In this document: positions 11,253 to 24,026 of the stretch, piece by piece
How positions within the stretch are numbered: the stretch's first letter is position 1
Layout of the letters: each line of letters opens with the position of its first letter
Assembly (NCBI GenBank): GCA_950097015.1
Contig: CATNEN010000038.1
Span: 3,307,501 to 3,371,500, forward strand
Reading direction: 5' to 3'
Source of the DNA: Macrostomum hystrix
Lineage: Eukaryota > Platyhelminthes > Macrostomidae
Length of the DNA stretch: 64,000 bases
Notes under the pieces: model-generated
What the model was told of the DNA's origin: nothing
Databases searched by the model: none
Seen by the model: the letters and a program-made list of their open reading frames with translations, nothing else
Made by a program: the position numbers and the translations under genes

Positions 11253-14200
11253 ATGTCTGGATCGGGCATCAGCGTGCCAGCGCCGCCAGCCTTTCTCGAC
11301 CCGCTGGTCTCTGTCGATAACAGCTACTACTACACAGTGCCACCGGGATTCTTCGGCTTCCACCACCCGAACACGCGCTGGCTGATTTCCATGATCAAAG
11401 CCAATGAGCAGGACCGGGTGAGGCGCAAGCTCGATCTCAACCCGGAGCTGTTCAAGGGTCGCTACTTCCAGCTGGTTGATTATCCGAGGCTGTACCTGCC
11501 GAATGACGCCACTCTGTCGCCAATGTTCAAGAGGCAGAGCGTGCTTTACCTGTCTGTTCTGGGAATTTCACTGTACCTGCGCAATGTGAGTACTGGTCAT
11601 AAGCTCAGAACCTTAGTAGTAAACTCACGGCTCAATCGCCAAGCCTTGCATGGGTAAGGCTCGCTTTGTGCGGGCATTGCTAGATTGAAATCAGGTTTTA
11701 AAGACGCAAGACTTCAACATCACATTTCAGGTACCTCTAGTCGATGTGATTCTGTTACAAAGGGACTCGTGCGGTTTACTCGTGTGCGACGTGAACGAGC
11801 CGCAGTTTGCTTCTCACGTGCAGGATTTGGCGTACGGTGATTTCCACGCCTTCCCACCTTGTATAATCATGCTGCGGATGTGCTGCTTCGAGGTCACGGT
11901 GAGTCTGCAGCAGGCCGGCTGGAACCCGGCGTTACCACTGGCTCTGCCCATGCGACGCAAGTTCGAACGCCGAGTATTATACTTTTACGATTGGCTTGAG
12001 GCGGGCCTATGCCTGATCTCCGAGCGGCCCATGTACCCGCTGCAGTCGCTCGTTGTGAATATGATACGCAACCTGTCAGTCTACAAGCCTGTGCAGCTGC
12101 CAATCGAGTACCTGGTTCCGCCGACGCCGCAGCAGCGGGTGCCCAGCGGACTGATTGATGTCGAGGAGCTACCGAAGGGCACTCAAATGATTGGCGTGAG
12201 ATCGCTGCTGGAACTGGCCGAAGACTATTACCGCTTCATCCAGATGCGGAGCTGCGTGAAAGAAGTGGCTGCGCTGAAGAAGGAGGCGCTCGCGGCTGGG
12301 CTTAATCCAGAGATCCTCATGATTCAGGTGAGTAGGCTAGTAGCCATTTGGTTAGTAGCTAGGCTTGCACGATATAGGCTATAGGTGGCTTTATCTGCGC
12401 ATGCCACGCCACCAAAAGTACTCGGACTGAGTCCCATTGGCACCACTGGAAAATGGTCCATGCAGGTGCAGGACTTTGACGGCAACGTGGCTTCGAACAA
12501 TGAAGCGAGCGCCAGCAACGCAGATCGGACGATGGGCAACGTGAACAGCTCGAATGCCGCAGCAGCAGGTGCCACCAGCAACAGCAACGACTGGTGGCAC
12601 CGCAGCGATCTGGGTCAGCCGCAGCTGCTAGACCGACTATGGGCCATCGAGCCGGATAGCCGGCAGCAGCGCCTGCTGACCGTCAACGCCAACAACAGCG
12701 CCTCGAGTGCGGCGCGCAACGAAAGACAGGTGGAGATGGGCGTGCCCAGACAGCTGAATGTCAGCGCCTCGTCGAAGAAGAAGCCGCTGATGTATGCCTC
12801 GGAGGGCGTGAGGGTGCTGCACTTTGCGCTGGAGAAGGACAAGACGAGCAAGCGGATGCAGGTGAGGAAACCACTGCAGGCTAGCTATATAAAACAGTCA
12901 ACTCTCTGACTGATTCTTTCAAGAGCAGTTGTTTATCAGCAAGACAAGCTTACACAGTTGATACACTTGCATATGAGGCCAGTACATGCACTGCAATTGA
13001 ATTGTCTCACAGGTGTGCCTGGACGCGATCATTGTGCTGACCAAGCGCAACTTCTTTGTCAACGGCCAGCGGCTGCAGCCGGAGAAGCCGAGAGCTCGGG
13101 ACCAACGCAACATGGTCGTCCTCCTGCTGAACATGATTCAGCGGGAGCAGGAAAAGTCGGATGTTATCGTTGCCAAGATTCAGTCGGGCTTCAAGAAGTT
13201 TCAGCATCTGGAGGAGCACAAGATGCTTGATAATCGGCGGCAGGCTTCCGTGATCAACATGTCCAAGATGACCAATGTGCTCACCCGCATCCTACTGCAG
13301 TCAAAGGAGCTCGTGCAGTTTATCCAATCCAGCTTCCCACCATTCGCGCCCAGCAGCGTGGACTTTAAGCTCAATCCTAAGTTGCAGACAAAGTACAAAA
13401 ACATCATGGCCGGCGTCGTGCAAGAGTTCAACATAATGGAGGACAGCTGGACCTTCCTCACGCAGGAAATGCTGCTGGAGGTGATGAATATCAAGTTGAT
13501 GCAGCTACACATGCGAGTTGGCAAGCAGCCGTCGGCAGAAGAGATTCTCCAGGCAAGGAAGATAGCGAGAAAGACGGCAGTCAGCAATAAGAGTAACATG
13601 AGCAACACCAACAGCTGCTTTGTGTCCTTCCGCAAGGTGCAGAGCAGAGCTCGAGGCCAGAAGCCCAAGCGAAAAGTTGGCGTCAAATCCACCACCACAG
13701 ACAACAATGCTAGTATGGATTCAACAAGCTTTTCGCAGCCTGACACGACGGCAGACATTTGCGTCGACAGCAACAGCCGGTGGTGGAGCTCGCCGCTTCA
13801 GCTGAGCGGCGCCAAGGCTTCAACTGTGGCTGCGACTACAGTGGAGTGCGGCACCGAATATTCGCCAACCAGCGCTGTCAACACTGACTGCGATGTGCAA
13901 CTGTTTGATGGCTCCTTGGTTTTCGACCGCAGCAACAACCAGCATCTGCTGGGAGACGACAGAATTTCGCGAGAGGACGCGCAAGATACTGCGCAACTGC
14001 TTGACGACCTGGCCGCGAGCTGCAGTGAAAGCCTGTTTGAGACCGAACTGCTCATGAGCAGCCTTGAGGTGCATCACCTGCTGAGTTCCCAAGGGGATTT
14101 TGATCTAGCCGCGACACAGGTAAGCTTTTCTACGACGCCGTATCCGCCATTCTGCCGCATTTACACTGATCATAAGTGCAGCCCTCCTGAAGCGGCACCA

Positions 14201-15106
14201 ACTCTGCCGTCTTTGCACACCGCAACTCTGCCGTCTTTGCACACCCCAACTGTGCAGCCTTTGCACACCCCAACTCTGCAGCCTTTGCACACCCCAACTG
14301 TACAGCCTTTGCACACCCTAACTGTGCAGCCTTTGCACACCCCAACTGTGCAGCCTTTGCACACCCCACTGTGCAGCCTTTGCACACCCCAACTGTACAG
14401 CCTTTGCACACCCCAACTGTACAGCCTTTGCACACCCCAACTGTACAGCCTTTGCACACCCCAACTGTACAGCCTTTGCACACCCCAACTGTACAGCCTT
14501 TGCACACCCCAACTGTGCAGCCTTTGCACACCCCTACTGTGCAGCCTTTGCACACCCCAACTGTACAGCCTTTGCACACCCCAACTGTACAGCCTTTGCA
14601 CACCCCAACTGTACAGCCTTTGCACACCCCAACTGTGCAGCCTTTGCACACCCCAACTGTACAGCCTTTGCACACCCCAACTGTACAGCCTTTGCACACC
14701 CCAACTGTGCAGCCTTTGCACACCCCAACTGTGCAGCCTTTGCACACCCCAACTGTGCAGCCTTTGCACACCCCAACTGTGCAGTCTTTGCACACCCCAA
14801 CTGTGCAGCCTTTGCACACCCCAACTGTACAGTCTTTGCACACCCCAACTGTGCAGTCTACCTCGACTACGCAGCATATCCAATCTAAGTCGGCAATCTG
14901 TAGTTGATCTCACTGCAGCTCAGTTACTGAAGTCCTGTGCCAAATCCACCACCTGTTCGCAGATTTCGCACTCAAATCACAACAATGGCTTGTTTTCCGA
15001 CACGGTCACAATTGAGCCCAATCATGCAGCATATCCCTGCTTTGGTGATATGCCCAGCGGCTCGACCCACAGCTGCAACAGTTCATCTGCCCGTGGCCAA
15101 TTGTAG
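11253..15106 (+). CDS. Unrecognised five-exon protein, palindrome copy B (898 aa)
   Basis: Exons 11253-11585, 11731-12327, 12385-12861, 13013-14119 and 14924-15106; all introns are GT-AG and phase 0. Protein identity to copy A is nearly complete. The substitutions I see are E to Q and I to S in exon 3, and T to S and T to K in exon 4; the C-terminus is two residues longer (GQL before TAG). The protein starts with a Pro/Tyr-rich segment containing YYYTVPPGFFGFHHP. It continues with a helical cysteine-containing region, a low-complexity linker (exon 3), a long helical region with basic clusters (exon 4) and a short Cys/Ser/His-containing tail (exon 5). No catalytic motif, membrane segment or named domain was recognised. 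A candidate AATAAA lies at 15692-15697. Confidence 0.82.
14197..14862. repeat. 24-bp minisatellite in the last intron, about 27 units (copy B)
   Basis: Inverted partner of the 3537-4437 array, about ten units shorter. One unit near 14365-14370 lacks a single base (CACCCCACTG instead of CACCCCAACTG). This switches the frame that runs on from exon 4, from TVQPLHTP to an LCTPQLYS-type repeat. The two copies therefore could not make the same intron-retained protein. Confidence 0.95.
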
Positions 15107-15835
15107 CCAATCGAACTGTGTCAGCTAATTTAATTTGCTTAAATATGGTACCTCATATTCTCCTGTAGCTATTGTATTGTACTTTATGTATTGTACAGAA
15201 ACCATTGTAGCACTGGAATTCCGAAACACTTCAAAGAAGCCCACATGTTACGGGCCAATTCACAACAAGACTGTAGACAATGGGCCAAAGAATACTTTCT
15301 TTGTTGTACTGCGAATTTGTTGTGTGCAACCAATGACTTGACTTTGCGTTGTCCAGTACAGTCAGTGCGGTTCGGAAGCTTTCTGATTTCATTTATTTCT
15401 GCTGAACGCATTTCTGAGTTCATGCGCAGTAGAGTGCGGTCCTCACGTCATCAATAATTTGTATTTTCCACTGAGGCTGTATGTTTTTTTGTTGGGGTCA
15501 AGCGAGTATTGATTTTTTCTGTTATTTAACTCGTTGCATCGGCACAGCATTTTTTTATTCGCGAACTCTCATTCAGTCCAGCGAAAAGTAAAGCAGCCCT
15601 CATTTTTTCTTAAGTTTATCCTACTCAGCTGAATGCACAGAAAAAGCTCCACGTGACTCGCTGCCTCCTGCAGAGACCTTTGCTAACTGCAAATAAACTG
15701 CAATGCACGTTTTCCAACAGCAAAAGCAGCGACACCGTTAAGTTCTACAGCTGATGAGCTGCATGCATGGTAAATGACAACACCTTTTCTGAGTGCTTAG
15801 TCTTTGCTTAACATTGTCAGCAAACAGTCTAGATA
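15107..15835. other. 3' flank of palindrome gene B
   Basis: Matches 2567-3293 in reverse orientation. It includes the candidate poly(A) signal at 15692-15697. No other feature is seen. Confidence 0.5.
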
Positions 15836-18062
15836 TCACAAGTCTGTGATATCTACTGATGGATGGTACAGGACTGTGATATCTACTGATGGATGGTACA
15901 GGACTGTGATATCTACTGATGGATGGTACACGACTGTGATATCTACTGATGGATGGTACACGACTGTGATATCTACTGATGGATGGTACACGACTGTGAT
16001 ATCTACTGATGGATGGTACACGACTGTGATATCTACTGATGGATGGTACAGGACTGTGATATCTACTGATGGATGGTACACGACTGTGATATCTACTGAT
16101 GGATGGTACAGGTCTGTGATATCTACTGATGGATGGTACAGGACTGTGATATCTACTGATGGATGGTACAGGACTGTGATATCTACTGATGGATGGTACA
16201 GGTCTGTGGTATCTACTGATGGATGGTACACGACTGTGATATCTACTGATGGATGGTACACGACTGTGATATCTACTGATGGATGGTACAGGACTGTGAT
16301 ATCTACTGATGGATGGTACAGGACTGTGATATCTACTGATGGATGGTACAGGTCTGTGATATCTACTGATGGATGGTACAGGACTGTGATATCTACTGAT
16401 GGATGGTACACGACTGTGATATCTACTGATGGATGGTACACGACTGTGATATCTACTGATGGATGGTACAGGACTGTGATATCTACTGATGGATGGTACA
16501 GGACTGTGATATCTACTGATGGATGGTACAGGTCTGTGATATCTACTGATGGATGGTACAGGACTGTGATATCTACTGATGGATGGTACACGACTGTGAT
16601 ATCTACTGATGGATGGTACACGACTGTGATATCTACTGATGGATGGTACACGACTGTGATATCTACTGATGGATGGTACACGACTGTGATATCTACTGAT
16701 GGATGGTACAGGACTGTGATATCTACTGATGGATGGTACACGACTGTGATATCTACTGATGGATGGTACAGGTCTGTGATATCTACTGATGGATGGTACA
16801 GGACTGTGATATCTACTGATGGATGGTACAGGACTGTGATATCTACTGATGGATGGTACAGGTCTGTGGTATCTACTGATGGATGGTACACGACTGTGAT
16901 ATCTACTGATGGATGGTACACGACTGTGATATCTACTGATGGATGGTACAGGACTGTGATATCTACTGATGGATGGTACAGGACTGTGATATCTACTGAT
17001 GGATGGTACAGGTCTGTGGTATCTACTGATGGATGGTACACGACTGTGATATCTACTGATGGATGGTACACGACTGTGATATCTACTGATGGATGGTACA
17101 GGACTGTGATATCTACTGATGGATGGTACAGGTATGTGATATCTACTGATGGATGGTACACGACTGTGATATCTACTGATGGATGGTACACGACTGTGAT
17201 ATCTACTGATGGATGGTACAGGTCTGTGATATCTACTGATGGATGGTACAGGTCTGTGATATCTACTGATGGATGGTACAAGTCTGTGATATCTACTGAT
17301 GGATGGTACAGGTCTGTGATATCTACTGATAGATGGTACAGGTCTGTGATATCTTACTGCTGGATGGTACAGGTCTGTGATATCTACTGATGGATGGTAC
17401 AGGACTGTGATATCTACTGATGGATGGTACACGACTGTGATATCTACTGATGGATGGTACACGACTGTGATATCTACTGATGGATGGTACAGGACTGTGA
17501 TATCTACTGATGGATGGTACAGGACTGTGATATCTACTGATGGATGGTACAGGTCTGTGGTATCTACTGATGGATGGTACACGACTGTGATATCTACTGA
17601 TGGATGGTACACGACTGTGATATCTACTGATGGATGGTACACGACTGTGATATCTACTGATGGATGGTACAGGTCTGTGATATCTACTGATGGATGGTAC
17701 AGGTCTGTGATATCTACTGATGGATGGTACAGGTCTGTGATATCTACTGATGGATGGTACAAGTCTGTGATATCTACTGATGGATGGTACAGGTCTGTGA
17801 TATCTACTGATAGATGGTACAGGTCTGTGATATCTTACTGCTGGATGGTACAGGTCTGTGATATCTACTGATGGATGGTACAGGACTGTGATATCTACTG
17901 ATGGATGGTACACGACTGTGATATCTTACTGCTGAATGGTACAGGTCTGTGATATCTTACTGCTGGATGGTACAGGACTGTGATATCTACTGATAGATGG
18001 TACAGGTCTGTGATATCTTACTTCTGGATGGTACAGGTCTGTGATATCTTACTGCTGGATGG
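15836..18062. repeat. 30-bp minisatellite, about 74 units (right arm)
   Basis: Same family as 788-2566 in the opposite orientation, about 15 units longer. Variant units recur in blocks: the units with GTGGTATC at 16201, 16861, 17011 and 17551 sit in similar contexts, and 16141-16380 matches 16801-17040 in unit order, a sign of higher-order repeat amplification. The outer edge from about 17930 has degenerate 31-bp units (ATCTTACTGCTGGATGG). The GTACATG variant block of the left arm is absent. Confidence 0.96.
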
Positions 18063-18215
18063 GCCAGAACTTGTTGTTCCTGATAGCTGAATTTAGCCAT
18101 AAAAAGACGTTTAAATTGTATTTTGTGCTTCATGGTCCAAGAGACGCTATTGAACTTTGTTGCAGGTGCGTGTAGGATAAACTTTGCGGACGTCGGATGT
18201 AACGTTGAGATCGTT

Positions 18216-21205
18216 GTAACGTTGTAGCGTTGATGATAACGTTGACTTGGTTATAAAAAACGAACAAGTTCAGGTTTGGCATAGGAAGCCATCTGTGTGC
18301 GTAAATAAAAATGGAGTAGCTAAATTTTGATTCAAATGAAGCTCATAGATTAAAAGAAAATTTTAATGAAACAAATGTTTGCATAAATTGTGCTTTTGTA
18401 AATAATTTTTGTAACACGTGTTAATTTTTGTTGTACGTGTTAAGACTTCTTTTGGCGTATTTTCGTGTGCGATATAAGTCCGTTGGCGTGCACGCCGTGA
18501 GCGTACAGAATCTAGGCCCTAGGGAAGCGAACGCTACGGTGGAACGCTAGAAATAGGTTAGGCCTATTGTTCCTCAATTGGAAGTTTGGGATACAACAAG
18601 AATACTAGCTGTAAAAATAGAAATATAGCTTTATATATTATTAATAATAAAGCTACATCAACGCTACACCCCACCCCTATATTATTTTTTATATGAAATT
18701 TTGGGTTAGGGCCTGGGCCTATTAAGAAAAAATTCACTAATAAGCTATCAGGAACCAGCCAAGCCTAGTCTACTTTCATTTACATTTGTTATCTTCGGCT
18801 TAGGTTTAGGCTTATTATTAACAAAACTTTACTTTAGTTATGTCACTCTCATATTTTTGTATAAGTTATAGCCAGTGTAGTTAAGGATTTTATATCAACC
18901 ATAGTTGCCAGTGGCATGCTATGAAATATTTAGCCATTTGGTTAGGACTGCTGATTGGGCAAGTACCAACTTGCCACACCTGTGCTATTTTAGCCCTATT
19001 GCGCTATTGTGCTACTTTTTGTAAAATATATTAAATCCTGTGCTAAATGATACAAAATTGTATATTTCACATTAGTTCCCTTCCTCAGACTCATCTCATG
19101 TAGAATAGCCAGGGAAGGGAAGGAAATGAATGACCAAAAAGGACAGTACACATACACTGAAAACATAATTACATGTTATTTATTACTAACTGCTTTGCAT
19201 ACATGCGCAACACCTGGCCAACCCAGCTGAACTGGCTGGGTGAAACAAGGGCCAAGCAAGCTAAGTCACAAAAACCAATCAACCAAGAGCAAAAAATCAA
19301 AGGGGGGACCCAGGGACAAAAAAGGAAGGTGTGAAGAAAAGGAAAAAGGGGAGAGAAAAAGAGAGCAAATGAGAGCAAACTAAGTCGTAAATAGAGCAAT
19401 GAAATGAACTAAGTCGCAAATGAGAGCAAGTCACATGTCTGGCTAAGATTTGGGAGGTTGCACATGTATGCCGCTTTGTTTATCTGTCCTTCTACCCAAG
19501 ATGGCTGCTCCTTATCAGCTTGCCCCCAACCCTTTCCCCTTTCTAGGCACCTCCCATCCCTTGCTTGTGCTCTATGACTCTACCCCTCTCACTATATATC
19601 TCACCCTAGTCATGCCGCCCCTCCCTGGGCTAGGGTGAGACTAAGCCAAAACCCTCAATGTACATATAGGGTCTGAGGGGTGGGGTTTGGTTTACCCCTG
19701 ACCCAATCGCAGTCCTAACCAAATGGCCCAGCTAAAGCTCTTTATTTAATCACTTTTAAACAGAGAATTTATTTTTCAATAAAGTAGGCCTAGCAGAAAA
19801 CTGAGAAAATACTATTTAATTGAATAGATGCTTGCACCAGGCATTAGTTCCAAAGCAAAGCCTAAGCAAAAGCCAAACCAACAAGGCCAAGCCACAAAAT
19901 AGGACAAAGACTGGCTAAAAATAAAGATAACTCTGGGCTTTGTAGACTTGTGGTTACTGCTTATGAATTTTATAGTTCATTTAAGTTTTAAACAATTTAT
20001 CTAATGCTGCGCTAAGTTTTTTATTCAGTGCTAATATTTCATTGCTTGCTAGTGGCAACTGTGATATCAACATATAGCTACTAGCTTTTTTAAACACAAA
20101 AACACAAATCATCCACATACCAAAAATTGAACAACAAAGTGCTGAGAAAAGAAATACAAATGATATGCTGCTTATTGCATATCCATTTTTATATCTTCCT
20201 ACACTGATTAAGAATAATGTAGGGCTAATAGGTCTGTTTACAGCTTTTGTTGAATAGCTATATTATCCAAAAGTATCAGAAAAACACTTCAGTGTTGTCA
20301 GTGGAATATCCAGCTGCTGCACTGGAAGACATAGAAAGTACAATATGAGGCATGTCTTGAGGGTCACAATTAGCCTAGTCAGTGGCCAGTTTGGCTTGGA
20401 CAATAGGCAGGCCTATTGTAGTGGTTGGCAGGACCATCAAGGTAGGCAGCATGTCCATTGTGGTAGGCTGCAGTTCCATTGTCGCAAACAGCAGGTTCAT
20501 TGAGGTGGACAGCTCACTTATCAAAGTTTTAACTATTGTTGCCTTGCCAAGACATTGGTCCAGGAAGAGCCATAGCTTAAGACATGCAAGGCTTGATGTA
20601 AAGCCTTTTAGCTGCAATGGGTTGCTTAAATGTGGACAAAAGGCACATTTTAGCTGATTGTAGTTTATTTTCATGCCCATACAGCCTTTGACTAAAATGG
20701 TAGAAGCAAAAAGCAACAGCAAAAGTCAATTTTAAATTTGGGCTATCACAGGAAAGCTTAAACAACAATAATTTCAAATGAAATCTTAGAAAGTGTAGAA
20801 GGAAAGAAAGAAAGGCAAAATGCCAAATAAAACAGCTACACAGATTGGTCAGAGATGAGAAAAATTCTTGCTTATCTTAGTTGTGCCACTTGGCAATGCT
20901 GTGTACTTTCATAACTGGGTTGTTATCAGTTTAGAAAGCTAGCTGGCTATGCTCACAGATGATAAGGAATATACTTTTGTATTTAAAATATTGTCTCTGC
21001 ATGCAGCAACGTTTAGAGTTTAAGCCTACATCTTATAATTTTATCTAAATCACTTTTTAGATTTCAGCCATAGAACATTTTCGGATGCCTTTCTTTAGAT
21101 GCCTCCTCGAGTTGTAGAAGCAGCTTATTGCAATTAATCCGAGTATAAGATACTGGCTCAATCATGCTGGCGCGAGAAGTCTTATCAGTTTTTTGCAAGC
21201 AGGCG
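18216..21205. other. AT-rich intergenic region, no gene seen
   Basis: About 3 kb between the palindrome and the first GT32 gene. The open frames are short and lack coding character or splice context. A pyrimidine-rich patch lies at 19480-19630. Nothing else can be supported. Confidence 0.45.
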
Positions 21206-23232
21206 ATGGCCCGGCATCCAATTGTTGTTCATCTGTTACCAGTGTTTGTTATTGTGAGTGATTGACAGTGATAGTAATGGCAAATTAGGCAATATTTAAT
21301 AGAAGTCCATTAGAAAATTCTTTTATTTTTGAGGCCACTATAGGTTGAGCCATTTTAGACATTCACGCTCCGATTATAAAGGCTTATGAGTTATCACAAA
21401 CAGCTACATGACTGATAAAGCCTAAGCTCTTAGATAGTTCTCAAAGCCCGTTATACTGAGCTGAATGCTAGTTAGACTGAGCTCATGGTCTAGACGGACA
21501 TTAATGCCTACAAGAAAAATATCAAATGCTTTCTTAAAGAGTTTAAAGCCGGTTAGACAGAACCCAGGACGAGGGCCTTTTTGCCTGTTAGATAGAGCTC
21601 AATGTCTGTTCTGTTAGGCAGCTCAAGATACTTGATAAGTCTTACAATGAGAAAATAATACAGCAGTCTAATTATCTGTAAAAACGGCTAAGAGTTACAA
21701 CTAGCAAGCTTTTACTGTCTTTGAATTTCAGCCCTTTATTTGTTTAAAAGGAATACCAAGTATTTACCTACAAATCGAATTTTACTTTATCAAAATATGC
21801 ACAATCGACAGGTGCTCGTGTTCCTTGTAGTCTATATGGTTCCAAAAATGCCGGAGGACAGCTTCGCCGAGATCGGCGACCCAATCCGTGTGGCTCCTGT
21901 ACAGGGCGGCGGCAACAGGAACTTCAGCATTCCACATATCCTGCACCAGACTTTCGCCTCCGAGATGGTCTACGAGAACTACAAGCCGTTCATCAACAGC
22001 TGCCTGTCGCTGAACCCCGACTGGACCTACTACCTGTGGCGGGACTCGGATGCCGAGGCCCTGCTGTCGGAGCATTATCCCCAGTACCTCAGTACCTACA
22101 AAGACTTCAGCGATAATCTTCAACGCTCGGACGCCATTCGATACGTCATTCTGCACAAGTTCGGAGGTTGTAAATTAATCAGATGAAGCACGTATGTTGT
22201 AGCTTCGAGATCCTTAAGATAACAGTCTGAGATACGAGACTAAGAAGTGGCACATTTAGATCGCATTATACTTCAGTTATTAATTCGATACACCATAGAT
22301 GTCTAGTCAAGTTTGAACTAAATGAAACACCCGCAGGTATCTACCTGGACATGGACGTGAAATGCCTTCAGCCGTTCCACCCGACGCTCACCAGCCATGC
22401 GGCCTTCCTGGACCAGGAGCGGGTGGAGCAGACCCGCATTCTCTGGAGTCAAGAGTTCAGTGCAATGAACTCCTTGATGGGATCGGTGCCGGGACACTTA
22501 TTTTTCCAAGTGGTGTCGGACCGAGTGCTCACCAGGAAGCTTCCAGGCAATGCATTCTACTCAACGGGACCGAAAGTTCTCACAAGCGTGTTTAAATGGC
22601 ATCAGGAGAGCCCGGCTGCCAGGATCTGGCCGGTGACGCTGCTGCCTCCGAGCGTTGGCTCGCCTCTGATGGATCCGGATAAGGACTGGAAGGCTCGATG
22701 CCGCAACGCAAGTGAGTGAGAAGTGTACATAGGATTTGATCTGATGATTGGGAGACCCAGAGGGTGAACCAGCCAAGGCTGCGGGTTCGTCGCACGCGCT
22801 AGTTGAACACCGTAAGACGGTGTTCTCAGAACCTGAACTGTTTAAACCTTGCGAGCTGGCCCTATTAGGCAAGGACCGTCAAACGTATTGACAAAAGGAC
22901 CAAAGGGATTGTTGGCTAATGCTCATTTAGGAAATTTCTTGCATATCAACTTTTTCATTCGGGAATGACGCAAAGCTCATTCGCGCTGCCCATATTTCGC
23001 AGAAAAAATTGGCGCCGACTCACCACTGGGCTGGCTCGACCGCGGCTGCCGCATGCTGGAAGCGAAGCAGTGGCAACTGGACGACACGAACGACCGCACG
23101 GTGGCGGTGCACCATTTTCTGCACCTCGGCTACGATTTCTCAGCTTACCACAGGAGGACTCTGTTCAACATGACGCAACTTTTTGGCCTTAGACTGCAGT
23201 TCTATAACTCCAACTCTGTTTCTAGCCACTAG
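21206..23232 (+). CDS. GT32-family glycosyltransferase, paralogue 1 (335 aa)
   Basis: Exons 21206-21253, 21812-22166, 22337-22711 and 23003-23232; phases are 0, 1 and 1 and the joined frame is open. Exon 1 plus the start of exon 2 give a short N-terminus and hydrophobic signal-anchor (HPIVVHLLPVFVI then VLVFLVVYMV), so a type II Golgi or ER membrane enzyme is expected. The catalytic part has the GT32 / Gly_transf_sug signature: [38 protein letters not shown] and the DXD metal/nucleotide-sugar site in GIYLDMDV (about residues 135-142), followed by STGPKVL. Relatives include OCH1-like and inositol-phosphoceramide mannosyltransferases, so a mannosyl or similar transfer is likely, but donor and acceptor are unknown. 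The exon 2 donor is GTTGTA, weaker than the GTAAGC of the other two copies. A conserved sequon (FNMT) lies near the C-terminus. Confidence 0.88.
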
Positions 23233-23359
23233 AATACTGCTCGCAGACTGAGTCACCGTGGGGCGCACAGACTACTAATAATAGATCTACCCGTTTCTGT
23301 TTTGGTCGTTAGGGACAGTGTAACAAATTTGCTGAATGGAAGCCATTTTTCGAGTAAGA

Positions 23360-23647
23360 ACCATGGAGGAAAGAATAGATGGAGTGCCAATCTGAGCCGG
23401 TTATTTTTGTTTCGCTCGATCTTCACTTTTAACATCCCGTTCCCCCCCGTTCCTTCCTATTGGCTCGTGACTGCCATAGACGAACTCGTTTTCGTCCCCC
23501 TCTGAAAGTAATATCCAGTTCGTATTAAGAGCATACATCAAAATATGCTTTTCAGAGTATTAGTTTCTAGTGTAGCTCACACTAGTGTAGCCGGAAACAA
23601 AAATAACCGGCTCAGATTGGCACTCCATCTATTCTTTCCTCCATGGT
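23360..23647. repeat. Perfect 54-bp inverted repeat with a 180-bp loop
   Basis: Positions 23360-23413 and 23594-23647 are exact reverse complements (54 of 54). The left arm begins ACCATGGAGGAAAGAATAG. It starts about 130 bp after the stop of GT32 paralogue 1, so it may lie in that gene's 3' UTR. No target-site duplication was found at its ends. Confidence 0.93.
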
Positions 23648-24026
23648 AAGAACGGCTACATTAATCTAGCTAAGCTTAATTGCAGAGCATTGCTCATAAC
23701 AGGCTAACAGCTTCAGCACAGTTGTCGCTTGGACAACAAACTAATTAGCAGTTTGGATAGAGTTTATTTAGTGGCAGTGGAAGCAAAAGGTGAGGCAGAT
23801 AGAAAGGAACATGGACACGCTTGAGGGCACGCTTACACGCTAAGAGAACCTGTAACGGAGAGGTGGTCTTGTACATAGATATAAAAGTGGTAAACGCAAA
23901 TGGATGAGGTCACAGACAATAAATAAGGTTAGCTGCAACTAATGTGTTAAGGGGACTAAAAGTACATGAAAACGTAAGACGCATTTACGAAACTTCACAA
24001 ATTGGTGGCAGATACAGAATACAGCG

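Larger units (their letters stand above)
11050..18215 (+). repeat. Right arm of the 17.8-kb palindrome
   Basis: Inverted copy of 440-7572. It keeps the same gene with identical exon lengths for exons 1-4, the same intron boundaries, the 24-bp array (shorter here) and the 30-bp array (longer here). The inner end is close to 11050 and the outer end is marked by the shared GTCCAAGAGACGCTATTGAA near 18140. The arms differ by scattered substitutions, one in-array base deletion and array length, which argues against a simple assembly mirror. Confidence 0.95.

Noticed and set aside
1-18215. Palindrome as a simple assembly mirror artefact
   Set aside because: Arms differ by substitutions, a stop codon, a frameshift in one array, array lengths and outer-edge sequence, and the spacer is unique; real duplication is more likely, though long reads should confirm.
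20375-20722. 115-codon minus-strand ORF
   Set aside because: No domain, no splice context, and biased by a loose short repeat; probably chance.
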